Source: Zunongwangia endophytica
GTDB lineage: Bacteria; Bacteroidota; Bacteroidia; Flavobacteriales; Flavobacteriaceae
NCBI RefSeq assembly: GCF_030409505.1
Contig: NZ_JAUFPZ010000002.1
Location: 2,921,501-2,985,500 of the forward strand
Length of the DNA: 64,000 nt
Direction of reading: 5' to 3'
Shown here: piece after piece, positions 17,394 through 26,704 of the stretch
Position numbering within the stretch: the stretch's first letter is position 1
Layout of the letters: the number at the start of each line of letters is the position of its first letter
Notes under the pieces: generated by a model
What the model saw: only the letters and a program-made list of their open reading frames with translations
Database searches by the model: none
Told to the model about the DNA's origin: nothing
Translations under genes and position numbers: made by a program

Positions 17394-18761
17394 TTATTCA
17401 GCACTTATTTTTATGTTATCGATATCATAAGTTGTCGTTCTAGATGGATCTCTACCGCGATATCGAAAAGCAATATAAACTTCAGTTTCAAAACAGGAAA
17501 GATCTATTTTGGAATTCCGAAAAACCGTTGCATTTTGATTAGAAGGCCCCATCGGAATATTAGCTTCCAATAAGTGCCAATTTGCATTTTTCACATCGCC
17601 ATTAAATTCATCACTTACATAAACTTGCAAAATAGTGCCATTGTCGTAAGAAGCTCTAATATTAAAAGACAAGACTTCATTTTCTGTTTCTGAAAGATCG
17701 ATTGCCGGAGTAATTAGCCAGGCTTCGAGAGGATTTTCACCTGAATTATAACCTGAAATTCTAATCGTTCTATTTCCGTTGGAAGTCGCATCAACAAAAC
17801 GTTCTTCACCACCGGTTACGTTGATATTTGTCCATCCTAAGGGCTCCAACTTATTCTCGTTGGTAATTTCAGCAAAGTTCTCTTCAAAAAGAATCGTATC
17901 ACCTTCAGCAGTATTATTTCCGCAGCTAAAAAATATAGGATCACAACGCGCTCCATCAAATTTTAAATCTTCAGTAGAATTCACCTGCACTACATAAAAG
18001 TCATCGTAATAATCACGAGCTAAAACGCCCAATATCGTTCCTGAATTTGCAGGAAGATTAATAGATTTAAAATCGGAATAGGTACTGGTACTCAATAAAG
18101 CGGTGTCGTCGCTTCCGCATTGTTCGATTTGGCGAAAACCGTCAAATTGATCGAAAGTTTCTGCTGCAAAACTGGTAGTGGTTTGTCCAAACAGATTTCG
18201 ATTAAATTGAATATCATCTAGCTGCACATAAGTGCATAATAAAGCAGGCGTAAAATCACCAATATCAATTTGCTGCGGAATGATCTCTTCAATTATTTCT
18301 GAACGAACTAAAAATTCGTCGATTTCTGAAAGCGTTATAGGATCTAGATCTCCCCTATTTTGTTTTCCAAGCTGAAGTAGACCATTACTTTTTGAAATGC
18401 TGAGTCCGTTGAGTTTTACAAATACTTTTCTCCCGAAGTTATAGCGTTGATAAAGCGCATTTTCATCAATGAGTATCTGGATTCCGGCCTCCGGATTTTC
18501 CGGGCGATCCTGCAGCATCAATTCGTTATAGAAATTACCGCCGCGATCTGAGGAAATGACATAAGCTTCGAAATAGAAATCTCCAGAAAAAGTGAAAATT
18601 TCGCCTATCTCTTCATTATAATTATTCTTCACCGCGCGTAAGCTAATTTTCGTCCCTTCAGTTACAATATTTTCTGGCTCATGCGTTTCTGGCACCTCGT
18701 AATCGTCGGTTGCAACACAACTGATTAAAATGAACATTAGAAGGAATAGATTTTTTTTCAT
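17394..18761 (-). CDS. DUF5689 domain-containing lipoprotein with a C-terminal jelly-roll
   Basis: 455 residues. Lipobox ILISC gives lipidated Cys15. Residues of about 35-275 form the DUF5689 region (EGTKISLRAVKNNY, FEAYVISSDRGGNFYNELML), a beta/OB-like domain. From about 300 a choice-of-anchor-J-type jelly-roll follows (EENFAEITNENKLEPLGW, then WLITPAIDLS). The start codon is one base after the stop of the receptor at 18763, so the two are translationally coupled, and it probably acts as the surface lipoprotein of that receptor. Confidence 0.82.
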   Translation of the reverse strand: MKKNLFLLMFILISCVATDDYEVPETHEPENIVTEGTKISLRAVKNNYNEEIGEIFTFSGDFYFEAYVISSDRGGNFYNELMLQDRPENPEAGIQILIDENALYQRYNFGRKVFVKLNGLSISKSNGLLQLGKQNRGDLDPITLSEIDEFLVRSEIIEEIIPQQIDIGDFTPALLCTYVQLDDIQFNRNLFGQTTTSFAAETFDQFDGFRQIEQCGSDDTALLSTSTYSDFKSINLPANSGTILGVLARDYYDDFYVVQVNSTEDLKFDGARCDPIFFSCGNNTAEGDTILFEENFAEITNENKLEPLGWTNINVTGGEERFVDATSNGNRTIRISGYNSGENPLEAWLITPAIDLSETENEVLSFNIRASYDNGTILQVYVSDEFNGDVKNANWHLLEANIPMGPSNQNATVFRNSKIDLSCFETEVYIAFRYRGRDPSRTTTYDIDNIKISAE

Positions 18762-18762
18762 T

Positions 18763-21582
18763 CTAAAATCTTACATAGAGATTAGCAAAATAAGTAGTAC
18801 CGTAACCGTACCAGTAGCGATTGCCAAAAACGGGAGTTTCCCGATCACGATCTTCTTTTAAACTAGTAAAATTAGCATTGCGTGACTGCTCGTAACCGCC
18901 GGTTTTATAAAGCTTATCCAGAATATTATTCAGGCTTACAAAAACCCCAACATAGTAATTATCCAGCTTCCACGATTTCCCGCCAATGGCATTCAGCAAA
19001 AAATAGTCACCCAAATTCTGTTGTTGTAAATAGGTTTTGGCTAATTCAGCATCATAATTTTCGAGTGGTAATCCATCAGTATCAGTTGCGAAATTGGAGG
19101 TTCTAAGCAACGGACTCACATTTATAAATGCATTTGAGAAATAATTTGCGGTAAAGCCAAACCACCAGTAATCGGGATCACGATATTCAAAACCCAACTG
19201 CGCTGCATGCTGCGGTCCGTTAGCAAGTCTATAATTTTTTAGCCGCGCTTCTCCGTAATTTACACTTCCAGAAAAACTGTTGCTGGTTAGATACAATTTC
19301 GGATTATTGGAATAAATAAATTGGCCAATTGCCAAAGCAGATTTCAGTTTTATAGTTGAAGTGACTTGCGCTTCAGCACCAAACTCAATTCCCAAATGCT
19401 GCTTTTCGGCATCGTATAAAATCTCCTGAACAAAAGCGGTGGTCGTGTTTCTCCCCAATCCTGAAAGTCCGTCGACATAATAAAAAGAAACATCGGTTAC
19501 ATTTCGAAATTGGGTAAAATAACCACTCAATTTTAAGTTGAAATTTGGCGAACGATAGCGATATGTAGCATCAAAACTATAAATATACTCACTATCCAAA
19601 TCCTGAACTACGCTATTATTTTGGCGGGGATTAGCAAAACTATTTTGAAGTGTAGGCGCATTACTAGCCAGAAACAAGTTTGAAGATACGGAATGCCTGC
19701 CCGTAAAATGATAGGTTAATCCAGATTTTAATCCAAAATCGATAAAATTTAAATGTTCACTTTTTCCCAGTGAATTATCAGGGAATAGTCCATTTTGATA
19801 ATTTCCCTTTCTTTGATAATCTGTTGTACTAATTTTTGCTGAAATGTAAGTTTCAAGCTTTTTATGCTTAAACTGAAGTTGAGAAAAAGCTTCGATCTTG
19901 CCTGAAGTCAGTTCGTAATTATATTTATACTTATCCCCTTCTGAAACTAAACGGTTAGGCTGTTGCAAATCGCTTTGAGCAACTTGCTCTAATGAATATT
20001 CGTTAGTTGGTTCAGCAAAAAAATCGATATCTAAAAATTGATTCGCACCAAAAAGATCATCAATTTTTGCATAATTATGACTTTGCAAATACTGAAAATT
20101 AATTCCGCTATTCAACTTAAATTCTGAATTGAAAATATGATCTAAAACCGAAGTAAAATAAGCTGTATTATCGTCGTTCCTATCTTCAGTCAGCGCATAG
20201 ATGGCATTATCTCCAGTATCAGACGCTACATGATTAGCTTCATAAATAGAATTCCAGTCTAGCTGGCCATTTTCTTTAAATGCAGCCGCGTTTCTATAGG
20301 CAGCTTCGTAATTCTCACTTCCTTCGAAACGTAAAAAATAGCTTGGTAAATTTTGATAATACGCGGGATCCGGATTTTTGCCGCCACCATCGTAAGAAAC
20401 CTGATCATTAAATCGCACTCGATTCGTACCTCCGTAATCGATTCTCGTATTGCCAAAACTCCCAAATTGATAGGCAAGATTGGTTTGAATTTTTGTCTTT
20501 TCTGAAAAATTCCAAAAATGATTCAGCATAAAGATTGGTTCTTTTACACGCCGCTGCCTGGAATTTCTAATTTCATCTTCTTGCAAACCCCAATAGCTAT
20601 TATATTCTCTTCCTTTTAATTCGAAAACTTCATCGGTTATCGCAGCCGATTTACCACGAATATTAGGTGTGTAAATCCCGCTGAAATTCAGGCTATGCTT
20701 ATCGCCTATTTTCTTTTCTACGGAGAGGAAAATGGATTTTGCATCGTAAGTGGTTCCTTCAATATATCCTTCTTCAGCAAATCTTCCTGAAATCGAGATT
20801 GTATAAAACCAATCATTTTTTTGTTCTCCAGAACTATAAGTCGCCATGATTCTGGAACGGTAACTTCTGTTGGCTGCAGAAAGTGAAAGCTTACCACCTT
20901 TCGAGAATTTGGAAGCTCGCATTACAAAATTTGTGGATCCCGCCAAACTTCCGAAGTTATTATCCACAGTACTTACCGCAAAATTAAAATCCTGATTGCG
21001 CTGCACATCGTTCAACCCGCCCCAATTACTCCATTGCGGCCTGCCGTTTTGCGTTTTATTTAAAGGAATGCCATTGATCATTACTGTCCCGTGCTGGCTA
21101 TCATACCCACGCGGTTTAAAATAAGTCTGACTAAAATCGTAAGCGGCTGCGTTTAAAAACACATCTTTCCCTGCATTTAAAATTGAAGAAAAACCGGCAT
21201 CAATCTGGTCGTCATCCAATTCGTTTTCGCTAAGATTAACACTTCCTAATTGCGCTTGCTGTTGAGTTATATCGGGTACTAAGCTGATGACTCCTAAATT
21301 TAAAGTCGGCTGATCTACAAGAATAGGAAGTCTTAGCGACTGAAAACCCAATTTAGAAATATGCAATATATAATTTCCCATTTCTAAATTTTTAAAGTTT
21401 AAATTGAATTCTCCGCTAGCATTACTTCGAACTTCTAAAAATTGATTGTCTAAACGAATCGCAACGCCACCAACTACATTTTGGGCATTAGCGTGAATTA
21501 TTTTTCCTGAAATTATTATTTCCTGAGCCTGAAGAAAGCCGACAGAAAACACCATCACCCAAACAAAAACCACACTACGCAT
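18763..21582 (-). CDS. TonB-dependent receptor with carboxypeptidase-like regulatory domain
   Basis: 939 residues: signal peptide (ends LQAQ, about 20), a beta-sandwich CarboxypepD_reg-like domain (about 20-110), a plug with MINGIPLNKTQNGRPQWSNW and a 22-strand barrel ending YFANLYVRF. No TonB box is obvious. It shares the NGxPxN...WSNWxGL plug signature with the receptors at 26705 and 29427. It heads the two-gene unit with DUF5689 and faces divergently the nuclease-fold gene at 21686. Confidence 0.9.
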   Translation of the reverse strand: MRSVVFVWVMVFSVGFLQAQEIIISGKIIHANAQNVVGGVAIRLDNQFLEVRSNASGEFNLNFKNLEMGNYILHISKLGFQSLRLPILVDQPTLNLGVISLVPDITQQQAQLGSVNLSENELDDDQIDAGFSSILNAGKDVFLNAAAYDFSQTYFKPRGYDSQHGTVMINGIPLNKTQNGRPQWSNWGGLNDVQRNQDFNFAVSTVDNNFGSLAGSTNFVMRASKFSKGGKLSLSAANRSYRSRIMATYSSGEQKNDWFYTISISGRFAEEGYIEGTTYDAKSIFLSVEKKIGDKHSLNFSGIYTPNIRGKSAAITDEVFELKGREYNSYWGLQEDEIRNSRQRRVKEPIFMLNHFWNFSEKTKIQTNLAYQFGSFGNTRIDYGGTNRVRFNDQVSYDGGGKNPDPAYYQNLPSYFLRFEGSENYEAAYRNAAAFKENGQLDWNSIYEANHVASDTGDNAIYALTEDRNDDNTAYFTSVLDHIFNSEFKLNSGINFQYLQSHNYAKIDDLFGANQFLDIDFFAEPTNEYSLEQVAQSDLQQPNRLVSEGDKYKYNYELTSGKIEAFSQLQFKHKKLETYISAKISTTDYQRKGNYQNGLFPDNSLGKSEHLNFIDFGLKSGLTYHFTGRHSVSSNLFLASNAPTLQNSFANPRQNNSVVQDLDSEYIYSFDATYRYRSPNFNLKLSGYFTQFRNVTDVSFYYVDGLSGLGRNTTTAFVQEILYDAEKQHLGIEFGAEAQVTSTIKLKSALAIGQFIYSNNPKLYLTSNSFSGSVNYGEARLKNYRLANGPQHAAQLGFEYRDPDYWWFGFTANYFSNAFINVSPLLRTSNFATDTDGLPLENYDAELAKTYLQQQNLGDYFLLNAIGGKSWKLDNYYVGVFVSLNNILDKLYKTGGYEQSRNANFTSLKEDRDRETPVFGNRYWYGYGTTYFANLYVRF

Positions 21583-21685
21583 TGATAGCCAATTACTTAT
21601 ATTCGTTAAATTAGTAAATTATATACTAAACCGTATTTAATATTGTTATTTTAACATTGATTTCTGATATCTTATAAAGTTGAAA

Positions 21686-22717
21686 ATGAAACTAATACAC
21701 TATATATTTCTATTTTTCTGCGGAAATTTGATCGCGCAAGATCAAGCTACCTATGAAGTTTTAACCATAGCATTTTATAATACTGAAAACCTATTTGATA
21801 CTGAAAATGATAATTTCACATTTGATGATGACCGTACACCTGAAGGTAAAGATGCGTGGACTGAAGTAAAATATCAGCTAAAATTGAATAATATCGGCCG
21901 GGTTCTTTCTGAAATCGGTGCAGAAATCTCTAGCAATAGTCCAGAAATTATTGGTTTATGTGAAATAGAAAATTATACTGTTCTTGAAGATTTATTGAAT
22001 ACAGAGCCACTTCGTAATAAAGATTATAAAATTATCCATTACGATTCGCCAGATCGCCGTGGAATAGATAATGCTTTACTCTATAACACACGTGTATTCA
22101 AGCCGAATTCTTCTAAACCTATTCAGATATTAATAGAAAAGAATGGAAAAAGAATTTATACGAGAGATATATTGGTCTGTACAGGGAAGATTGAAGATGA
22201 AAATTTCGCCTTTCTAGTAAACCATTGGCCTTCCCGAAGTGGTGGTGAAAAAAAGAGTCGAAATTATCGAAAAGTTGCTGCAATAACGAATCGCAAGATA
22301 TGCGATTCACTTTGGGCAATTGACTCGGCTTTTAAAATTATTAATATGGGAGATTTTAACGATGATCCCAAAAATAGTAATGTAAGGACTATTCTCAACA
22401 ATTCAGCAAAACCAAATCTATTTGAATTCTACAATCCAATGTTGAAATTATATAAAAAAGGAATCGGAAGTTTAGCTTTTAGAGATAATTGGAATCTATT
22501 CGATCAGATTCTAATTTCGGGAGCAATGAAAAGTAAGGATTATGAACATTTTCAATACTACAAAGCCGGAATTTTCAAAAAGGATTATCTGGTTACTTCA
22601 AGCGGACAGTATAAAGGATATCCCTTCCGAAGTTATGGTTATAATGGCTATTTAGGTGGTTTTAGTGATCATTTTCCTGTATATCTACACCTTATTAAAA
22701 AGAAAAATCCTCGCTAA
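21686..22717 (+). CDS. Secreted endonuclease/exonuclease/phosphatase-family enzyme
   Basis: 343 residues with a signal peptide (ends LIAQ). The DNase I-like fold motifs are complete: FYNTENLFD, the metal-binding Glu in GLCEIEN, NHWPSRSGGE with the catalytic His, NMGDFNDDP and terminal SDHFP. It should hydrolyse phosphodiester or phosphomonoester bonds outside the cytoplasm; DNA, RNA or a phospholipid headgroup are all possible. The start is ATG 21686 (a TTG two codons earlier is possible). Its last codons lie inside the terminator stem. Confidence 0.85.
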   Translation: MKLIHYIFLFFCGNLIAQDQATYEVLTIAFYNTENLFDTENDNFTFDDDRTPEGKDAWTEVKYQLKLNNIGRVLSEIGAEISSNSPEIIGLCEIENYTVLEDLLNTEPLRNKDYKIIHYDSPDRRGIDNALLYNTRVFKPNSSKPIQILIEKNGKRIYTRDILVCTGKIEDENFAFLVNHWPSRSGGEKKSRNYRKVAAITNRKICDSLWAIDSAFKIINMGDFNDDPKNSNVRTILNNSAKPNLFEFYNPMLKLYKKGIGSLAFRDNWNLFDQILISGAMKSKDYEHFQYYKAGIFKKDYLVTSSGQYKGYPFRSYGYNGYLGGFSDHFPVYLHLIKKKNPR

Positions 22718-22730
22718 AAGCGAGGATTTT
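22704..22730. terminator. Terminator overlapping the end of the nuclease-fold gene
   Basis: A 12-bp stem AAAATCCTCGCT/AGCGAGGATTTT with a 3-base loop. The left arm encodes the last residues and first base of the stop codon of the gene at 21686. It is A- and T-flanked on both sides, so it may also serve the minus-strand gene at 22757. Confidence 0.8.
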
Positions 22731-22756
22731 CAATACTTATAAACTTCAATTTTGTT

Positions 22757-23200
22757 TTACGATAACCATGCAGTCCATGGAATTCTTGATAAAAGTACCA
22801 ATAATGCAATCGTATAAAATATCGCTAAAGTTTTAAATTTTGGTGTTGATGTAAGTTTCTTCTTGTGTTTAGAGTATCCTACGGTGATTAAAACTATAGC
22901 AATAATCATCATAAGTGGATGTTCTAGATTATACAATCTTAGAACGGGATCACCCATAATTTCACTTACCGATACCTTATCTGAAAACCATACTGTTTTA
23001 TCTGAAACAACAAACAATACGATACCAATAAGTAATTGAATATGAGAGACGATAAGCGTAAATAGTGAAATTCGAAAGTTTCCGGCACTATATTCTTTAC
23101 CTGAAACCCAGCCAATGATAGCGCTAACAGCAGCTACGGTTAGCATAATTACAACTAGATAAGCCCAGTAAGAATGTATAAATTGAACAGTTTGGTACAT
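22757..23200 (-). CDS. Conserved four-helix membrane protein, unknown function
   Basis: 147 residues with four hydrophobic segments (about 12-32, 45-65, 90-110, 120-140) and conserved-looking His residues in TM1 (IHSYW), TM2 (VSHIQLLIG) and TM3 (NLEHPLMMI). The intramembrane His pattern resembles heme-binding cytochrome-like membrane proteins, but I cannot assign a family. Flavobacterial homologues are annotated only as hypothetical as far as I know. It lies 27 bases downstream of the endonuclease I gene. Confidence 0.65.
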   Translation of the reverse strand: MYQTVQFIHSYWAYLVVIMLTVAAVSAIIGWVSGKEYSAGNFRISLFTLIVSHIQLLIGIVLFVVSDKTVWFSDKVSVSEIMGDPVLRLYNLEHPLMMIIAIVLITVGYSKHKKKLTSTPKFKTLAIFYTIALLVLLSRIPWTAWLS

Positions 23201-23227
23201 AAGAAATATCTTTTTTACAAAAATAGG

Positions 23228-24874
23228 TTATTCCCAACGATTTTCTGCATCACTACCTCCCCAAATAAGAGTTGCAAGATATGGATTATCTATAAATGGA
23301 TTACGATTACCTTGTGCAGCTTCGATTACATTATTTCTTTGCATTTCGAATTCTGATACAGGATCTTCTCTATTCCATTTAAGGAAAAGATCTAAGTTTC
23401 CTACAGTTTCAATATTTTCACCATAACGAATATTTAGATAGAAGACCATTCGAGCAACATCACCTTTCCACTCATCGCCAGGATACCACTGATTACTGCC
23501 AACAAGTTGATATTCACCGCTACCATCTACAAATGGATAATTGGATCTTTCGCTATTCACTCCATCATCGATAGCTCTTAAGTGGTGCAAGTCTGTAACA
23601 GCGTCTTCAGCTGATAATTTAGATTGCGGATAAATATGTTCTGTATTAAAAGTTTGTGGTGAATATGAATTACTCCCTGAAGTATATTCTTCCCAATATC
23701 TAGTTTCTCCTGAATACATTAAAACAACATTGTCCGGATTATCTGAATCGGCATCTGCATCGTAGAGATAGTCGTGACGATCTGTATAAACCAAAATATT
23801 GGTATGCTTAGCTACTGTAAAATTAGAAAGAGCTAATTGCAAAAACTCTGAATTTTCGGCAAAAGTCATGTTTTGATAGTAATCCTGAATATCGTTAGGG
23901 ATACTAAAAGCAATAGGATTTACTACCTGAACTGTAACAGTTGCAATACTGCAAGATGCTTCAGGTTGATCATCATCACATAGTGAATACTCAAAACTAT
24001 CTTCTCCGGTAAATCCGCTAGAAGGAGTATAAGTTACGGTACCATCTTCGTTTAAAGTTACAGTTCCCTGTGTACCTGAATTGTTTACACTAGTTATTTC
24101 TGCACTATCAATAACGTTATCATTAGCTAAAAGATCATCCAAAATAGTTTGGGAATTATTGGTATTTACTATTACTGTATCATCTTCTGCAGTTGGATTA
24201 CCTTCATCAACTACTGTAACTGTAATTATAGCAGTATCGCAAGAGGTTTCCTCATCATCATTGCAAATTGTATAGGTAAAAGTATCTATTCCTGCATAAC
24301 CTTCTATTGGAACGTAAACAATATTATTATCTTCATTAATAGTTACCGTAGCATTACCGCTTTCTGAATTGACTGATGTAATTACTGCACCCCCAATAAG
24401 ACTGTCGTTATCTCCATAATTACGAATTAGTAAGATCTCATCCTCATCTATTTCATAAGAGTCATCATTTGCAATTGGCGGTCCTGGTTGATCTACCTGT
24501 ACAGTCACAGTAGCTTCAGAGCATCTATCGGAATCGCCAGGTACACAAAGTGAATACATAAAAGTATCTTCACCCTGAAAATCTGTAGACGGTATGTATG
24601 TATATGTACCATCACGATTATCGATTATACTTCCATCTTCGCTACTTTCTGAATCTATAGAAAAAATACGAGCATTATCTACAACTTCATCATTTTGTAA
24701 AAGATCATCTGTATCAAAAGTAAGCTCTTCATTTTCTATAGTTCTCAATTCGTCATCTACCGCAATCGGATCATCTGCTTGAGGGTTTACGGGATTATCT
24801 TGAGAACTGTCATCGCTACTACACCCAAGGATAAAATTTCCTAAAATGAATGCTAAAAGGATATTCTTCTTCAT
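23228..24874 (-). CDS. Endonuclease I-type secreted nuclease lipoprotein with cadherin-like repeats
   Basis: 548 residues. Lipobox ILGC gives lipidated Cys18. Three Ig/cadherin-like repeats of about 90 residues follow (about 36-127, 133-222, 229-316), each with a DDE/LANDxV start, a DGTxTYxPxxGFxGxDxF core and a TVTVxV end. The C-terminal domain (about 325-548) is an endonuclease I: FNTEHIYPQS with likely catalytic His413, then DLHHLRAIDDGVNSERSNYPF. It should cut DNA or RNA at the cell surface. The repeats probably hold the domain away from the membrane. Confidence 0.9.
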   Translation of the reverse strand: MKKNILLAFILGNFILGCSSDDSSQDNPVNPQADDPIAVDDELRTIENEELTFDTDDLLQNDEVVDNARIFSIDSESSEDGSIIDNRDGTYTYIPSTDFQGEDTFMYSLCVPGDSDRCSEATVTVQVDQPGPPIANDDSYEIDEDEILLIRNYGDNDSLIGGAVITSVNSESGNATVTINEDNNIVYVPIEGYAGIDTFTYTICNDDEETSCDTAIITVTVVDEGNPTAEDDTVIVNTNNSQTILDDLLANDNVIDSAEITSVNNSGTQGTVTLNEDGTVTYTPSSGFTGEDSFEYSLCDDDQPEASCSIATVTVQVVNPIAFSIPNDIQDYYQNMTFAENSEFLQLALSNFTVAKHTNILVYTDRHDYLYDADADSDNPDNVVLMYSGETRYWEEYTSGSNSYSPQTFNTEHIYPQSKLSAEDAVTDLHHLRAIDDGVNSERSNYPFVDGSGEYQLVGSNQWYPGDEWKGDVARMVFYLNIRYGENIETVGNLDLFLKWNREDPVSEFEMQRNNVIEAAQGNRNPFIDNPYLATLIWGGSDAENRWE

Positions 24875-24927
24875 TAAATCTGATTTTTAATTCTAATTTG
24901 AATCTTGTAAAAGTAATAATCAAAAAT

Positions 24928-24957
24928 AAAACCTTCTGCTAAAGTACAGAAGGTTTT
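24928..24957 (-). terminator. Terminator downstream of the receptor/repeat-lipoprotein unit
   Basis: AAAACCTTCTG/CAGAAGGTTTT, an 11-bp stem with an 8-base loop, T-rich on the minus strand, 25 bases after the stop of the gene at 24982. Confidence 0.8.
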
Positions 24958-24981
24958 ATTATCATATTGAATAAGAGCAGG

Positions 24982-26694
24982 TTATTCGTTCAGCACCCAA
25001 CTTCCATCTTCAACTTTTATCACACTAAGGCTATTAGTAGTGTTAGATCCGTTGTAAACTGCGTATGTTACAATATATTTCTGGCCAACCGCTGCGCTAG
25101 GATTGATATCGTTTAGTAGGATATTTACAGCTTCCAAAATCATATCAGGACTCCAATAATTATCATTATCAGACCTGGTATCGAAATTACTGTAACGTAA
25201 CATACTACTAGCAGGGGTAGGATAAGTATCTTCCAAAGCTGTAGCAATAGTTACATAATCATCCCCTGTTAAAGAATATCTTATGGTGTTATCAGGAACC
25301 CACAAACCATCATTTAGTCCAAACTTCAAAGAACTTGTTCTAGTAGAAGGAATCAGACTAAATTCTCCATCTTCAAAAATATAATTTACATATTCTGTTG
25401 ATGTTTCTCCTGAACTATATAAATCATAAGCAACAGCTGTAATGTCTCCTTCTTCTGCATAAGGAAATTGCATACCCAAATAAATACCTATTCTATATAA
25501 AGCTTGATCTTCATTAGAGAAATTTGGATAGCTTTGTCCTAATGCCTCATAATCTTCCATAGCTAATGTAAAAGGCATTCCCCAGCTACCATTTGTGAAA
25601 GCAAAAACTTCTGTGGTAGTAATTGTAGATACAGATGCATTTAAATCTAACTCATAATCACCATCCACTTTAACAACATTGATAACCTCTGAACCTGCCG
25701 CACCTGTATAAACAGCGTAAGTAACTGCAAATTGAGTTCCTTCAGATGCATCTGGGAATTTTGAATCCAAGAGAAAGTTTATAGCTTCAAGAATCATGGC
25801 TTCCGTCCATGCTGAAGCATTTCCGTCTCTTCTTTCGAAATTACTGTATTGAGCTGCACTAGAAGCTGGCTGTGGGAATTCTTCAGCAAATTCATTTCCT
25901 ATTTCATCGAAATCTGCAGCAGAAACTTCATAAGATGTTCCTCCAAATGCCACATAAGCATTCCCATTAAATTGAACAGTCATACTCTCTGTACCAGCAC
26001 TTCCATCATAAACAGCATAAGAAACATTGTAAATCTGGTTTGTTACATCATCGAAATTATCATCTAAAACAACATTGATTGCTTCAAGAATCATATCATT
26101 GCTCCAATAGGCATCTCGATCTTCACGCCTATCAAAATTACTATACTGAGCAGCACTAGATGCTTCATCAGGGTAGGTTTCTCCTAAATTATCACCAATT
26201 AGATCAAAATCTTCAGCAGTAATTGCATATGGGATTTCTTCTGCAACTGTTTCGTACATTAGATTTATATAGTCACCATTATCTGCTTGTGGAAATACAG
26301 TTTCTAATACATCGTATATTTGAGATGTACCTGTAAAATAATCAACATCCAATCCAGCTTCGTTATAATCATCAGAAGTTACTTCATAATCTTCTACACG
26401 AATAGGATCATAAATATCGAATGTTACGTTGATAGAAGAACCTTCACCGTAAAATGGATATTGCGCATCAAGAAAATCAGGAATTAAAGTTCGTGCATCT
26501 TCCTCACTATTGAAGTTAGGAAAACTACTACCTAATGATTCATAATCATCTTCTGTAAGGGTATATGATTTATCAGCCAATGCACCACTACCGTCAATTT
26601 CATCGTTAATATCATCGTGGATATCTTCCATAGGCTCACAGCCAATGAATGATAATCCAAGAAAAAGAATTAGTATGTAATAAATATTTTTCAT
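24982..26694 (-). CDS. Lipoprotein made of about six internal repeats, receptor partner
   Basis: 570 residues. Lipobox FIGC gives lipidated Cys19. The rest is made of about six repeats starting [LI]TxxDYxxLG, near residues 44-98, 102-150, 157-245, 256-350, 376-447 and 474-568. Three are long, with PASSAAQYSNFxxR, W(S/T)xDMILEAIN and VTYAVYxGxxG...V cores; three are shorter. It is strongly acidic. I recognise no family. It lies 10 bases after the receptor at 26705, so it is probably its surface lipoprotein, analogous in position to SusD but not homologous. Confidence 0.75.
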   Translation of the reverse strand: MKNIYYILILFLGLSFIGCEPMEDIHDDINDEIDGSGALADKSYTLTEDDYESLGSSFPNFNSEEDARTLIPDFLDAQYPFYGEGSSINVTFDIYDPIRVEDYEVTSDDYNEAGLDVDYFTGTSQIYDVLETVFPQADNGDYINLMYETVAEEIPYAITAEDFDLIGDNLGETYPDEASSAAQYSNFDRREDRDAYWSNDMILEAINVVLDDNFDDVTNQIYNVSYAVYDGSAGTESMTVQFNGNAYVAFGGTSYEVSAADFDEIGNEFAEEFPQPASSAAQYSNFERRDGNASAWTEAMILEAINFLLDSKFPDASEGTQFAVTYAVYTGAAGSEVINVVKVDGDYELDLNASVSTITTTEVFAFTNGSWGMPFTLAMEDYEALGQSYPNFSNEDQALYRIGIYLGMQFPYAEEGDITAVAYDLYSSGETSTEYVNYIFEDGEFSLIPSTRTSSLKFGLNDGLWVPDNTIRYSLTGDDYVTIATALEDTYPTPASSMLRYSNFDTRSDNDNYWSPDMILEAVNILLNDINPSAAVGQKYIVTYAVYNGSNTTNSLSVIKVEDGSWVLNE

Positions 26695-26704
26695 CTTCTA
26701 TTTT

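Noticed and set aside
24982..26694. SusD-like protein paired with the receptor
   Set aside because: No TPR-like helical core or SusD signatures; the sequence is repeat-based and acidic. The receptor also lacks a typical SusC partner context.
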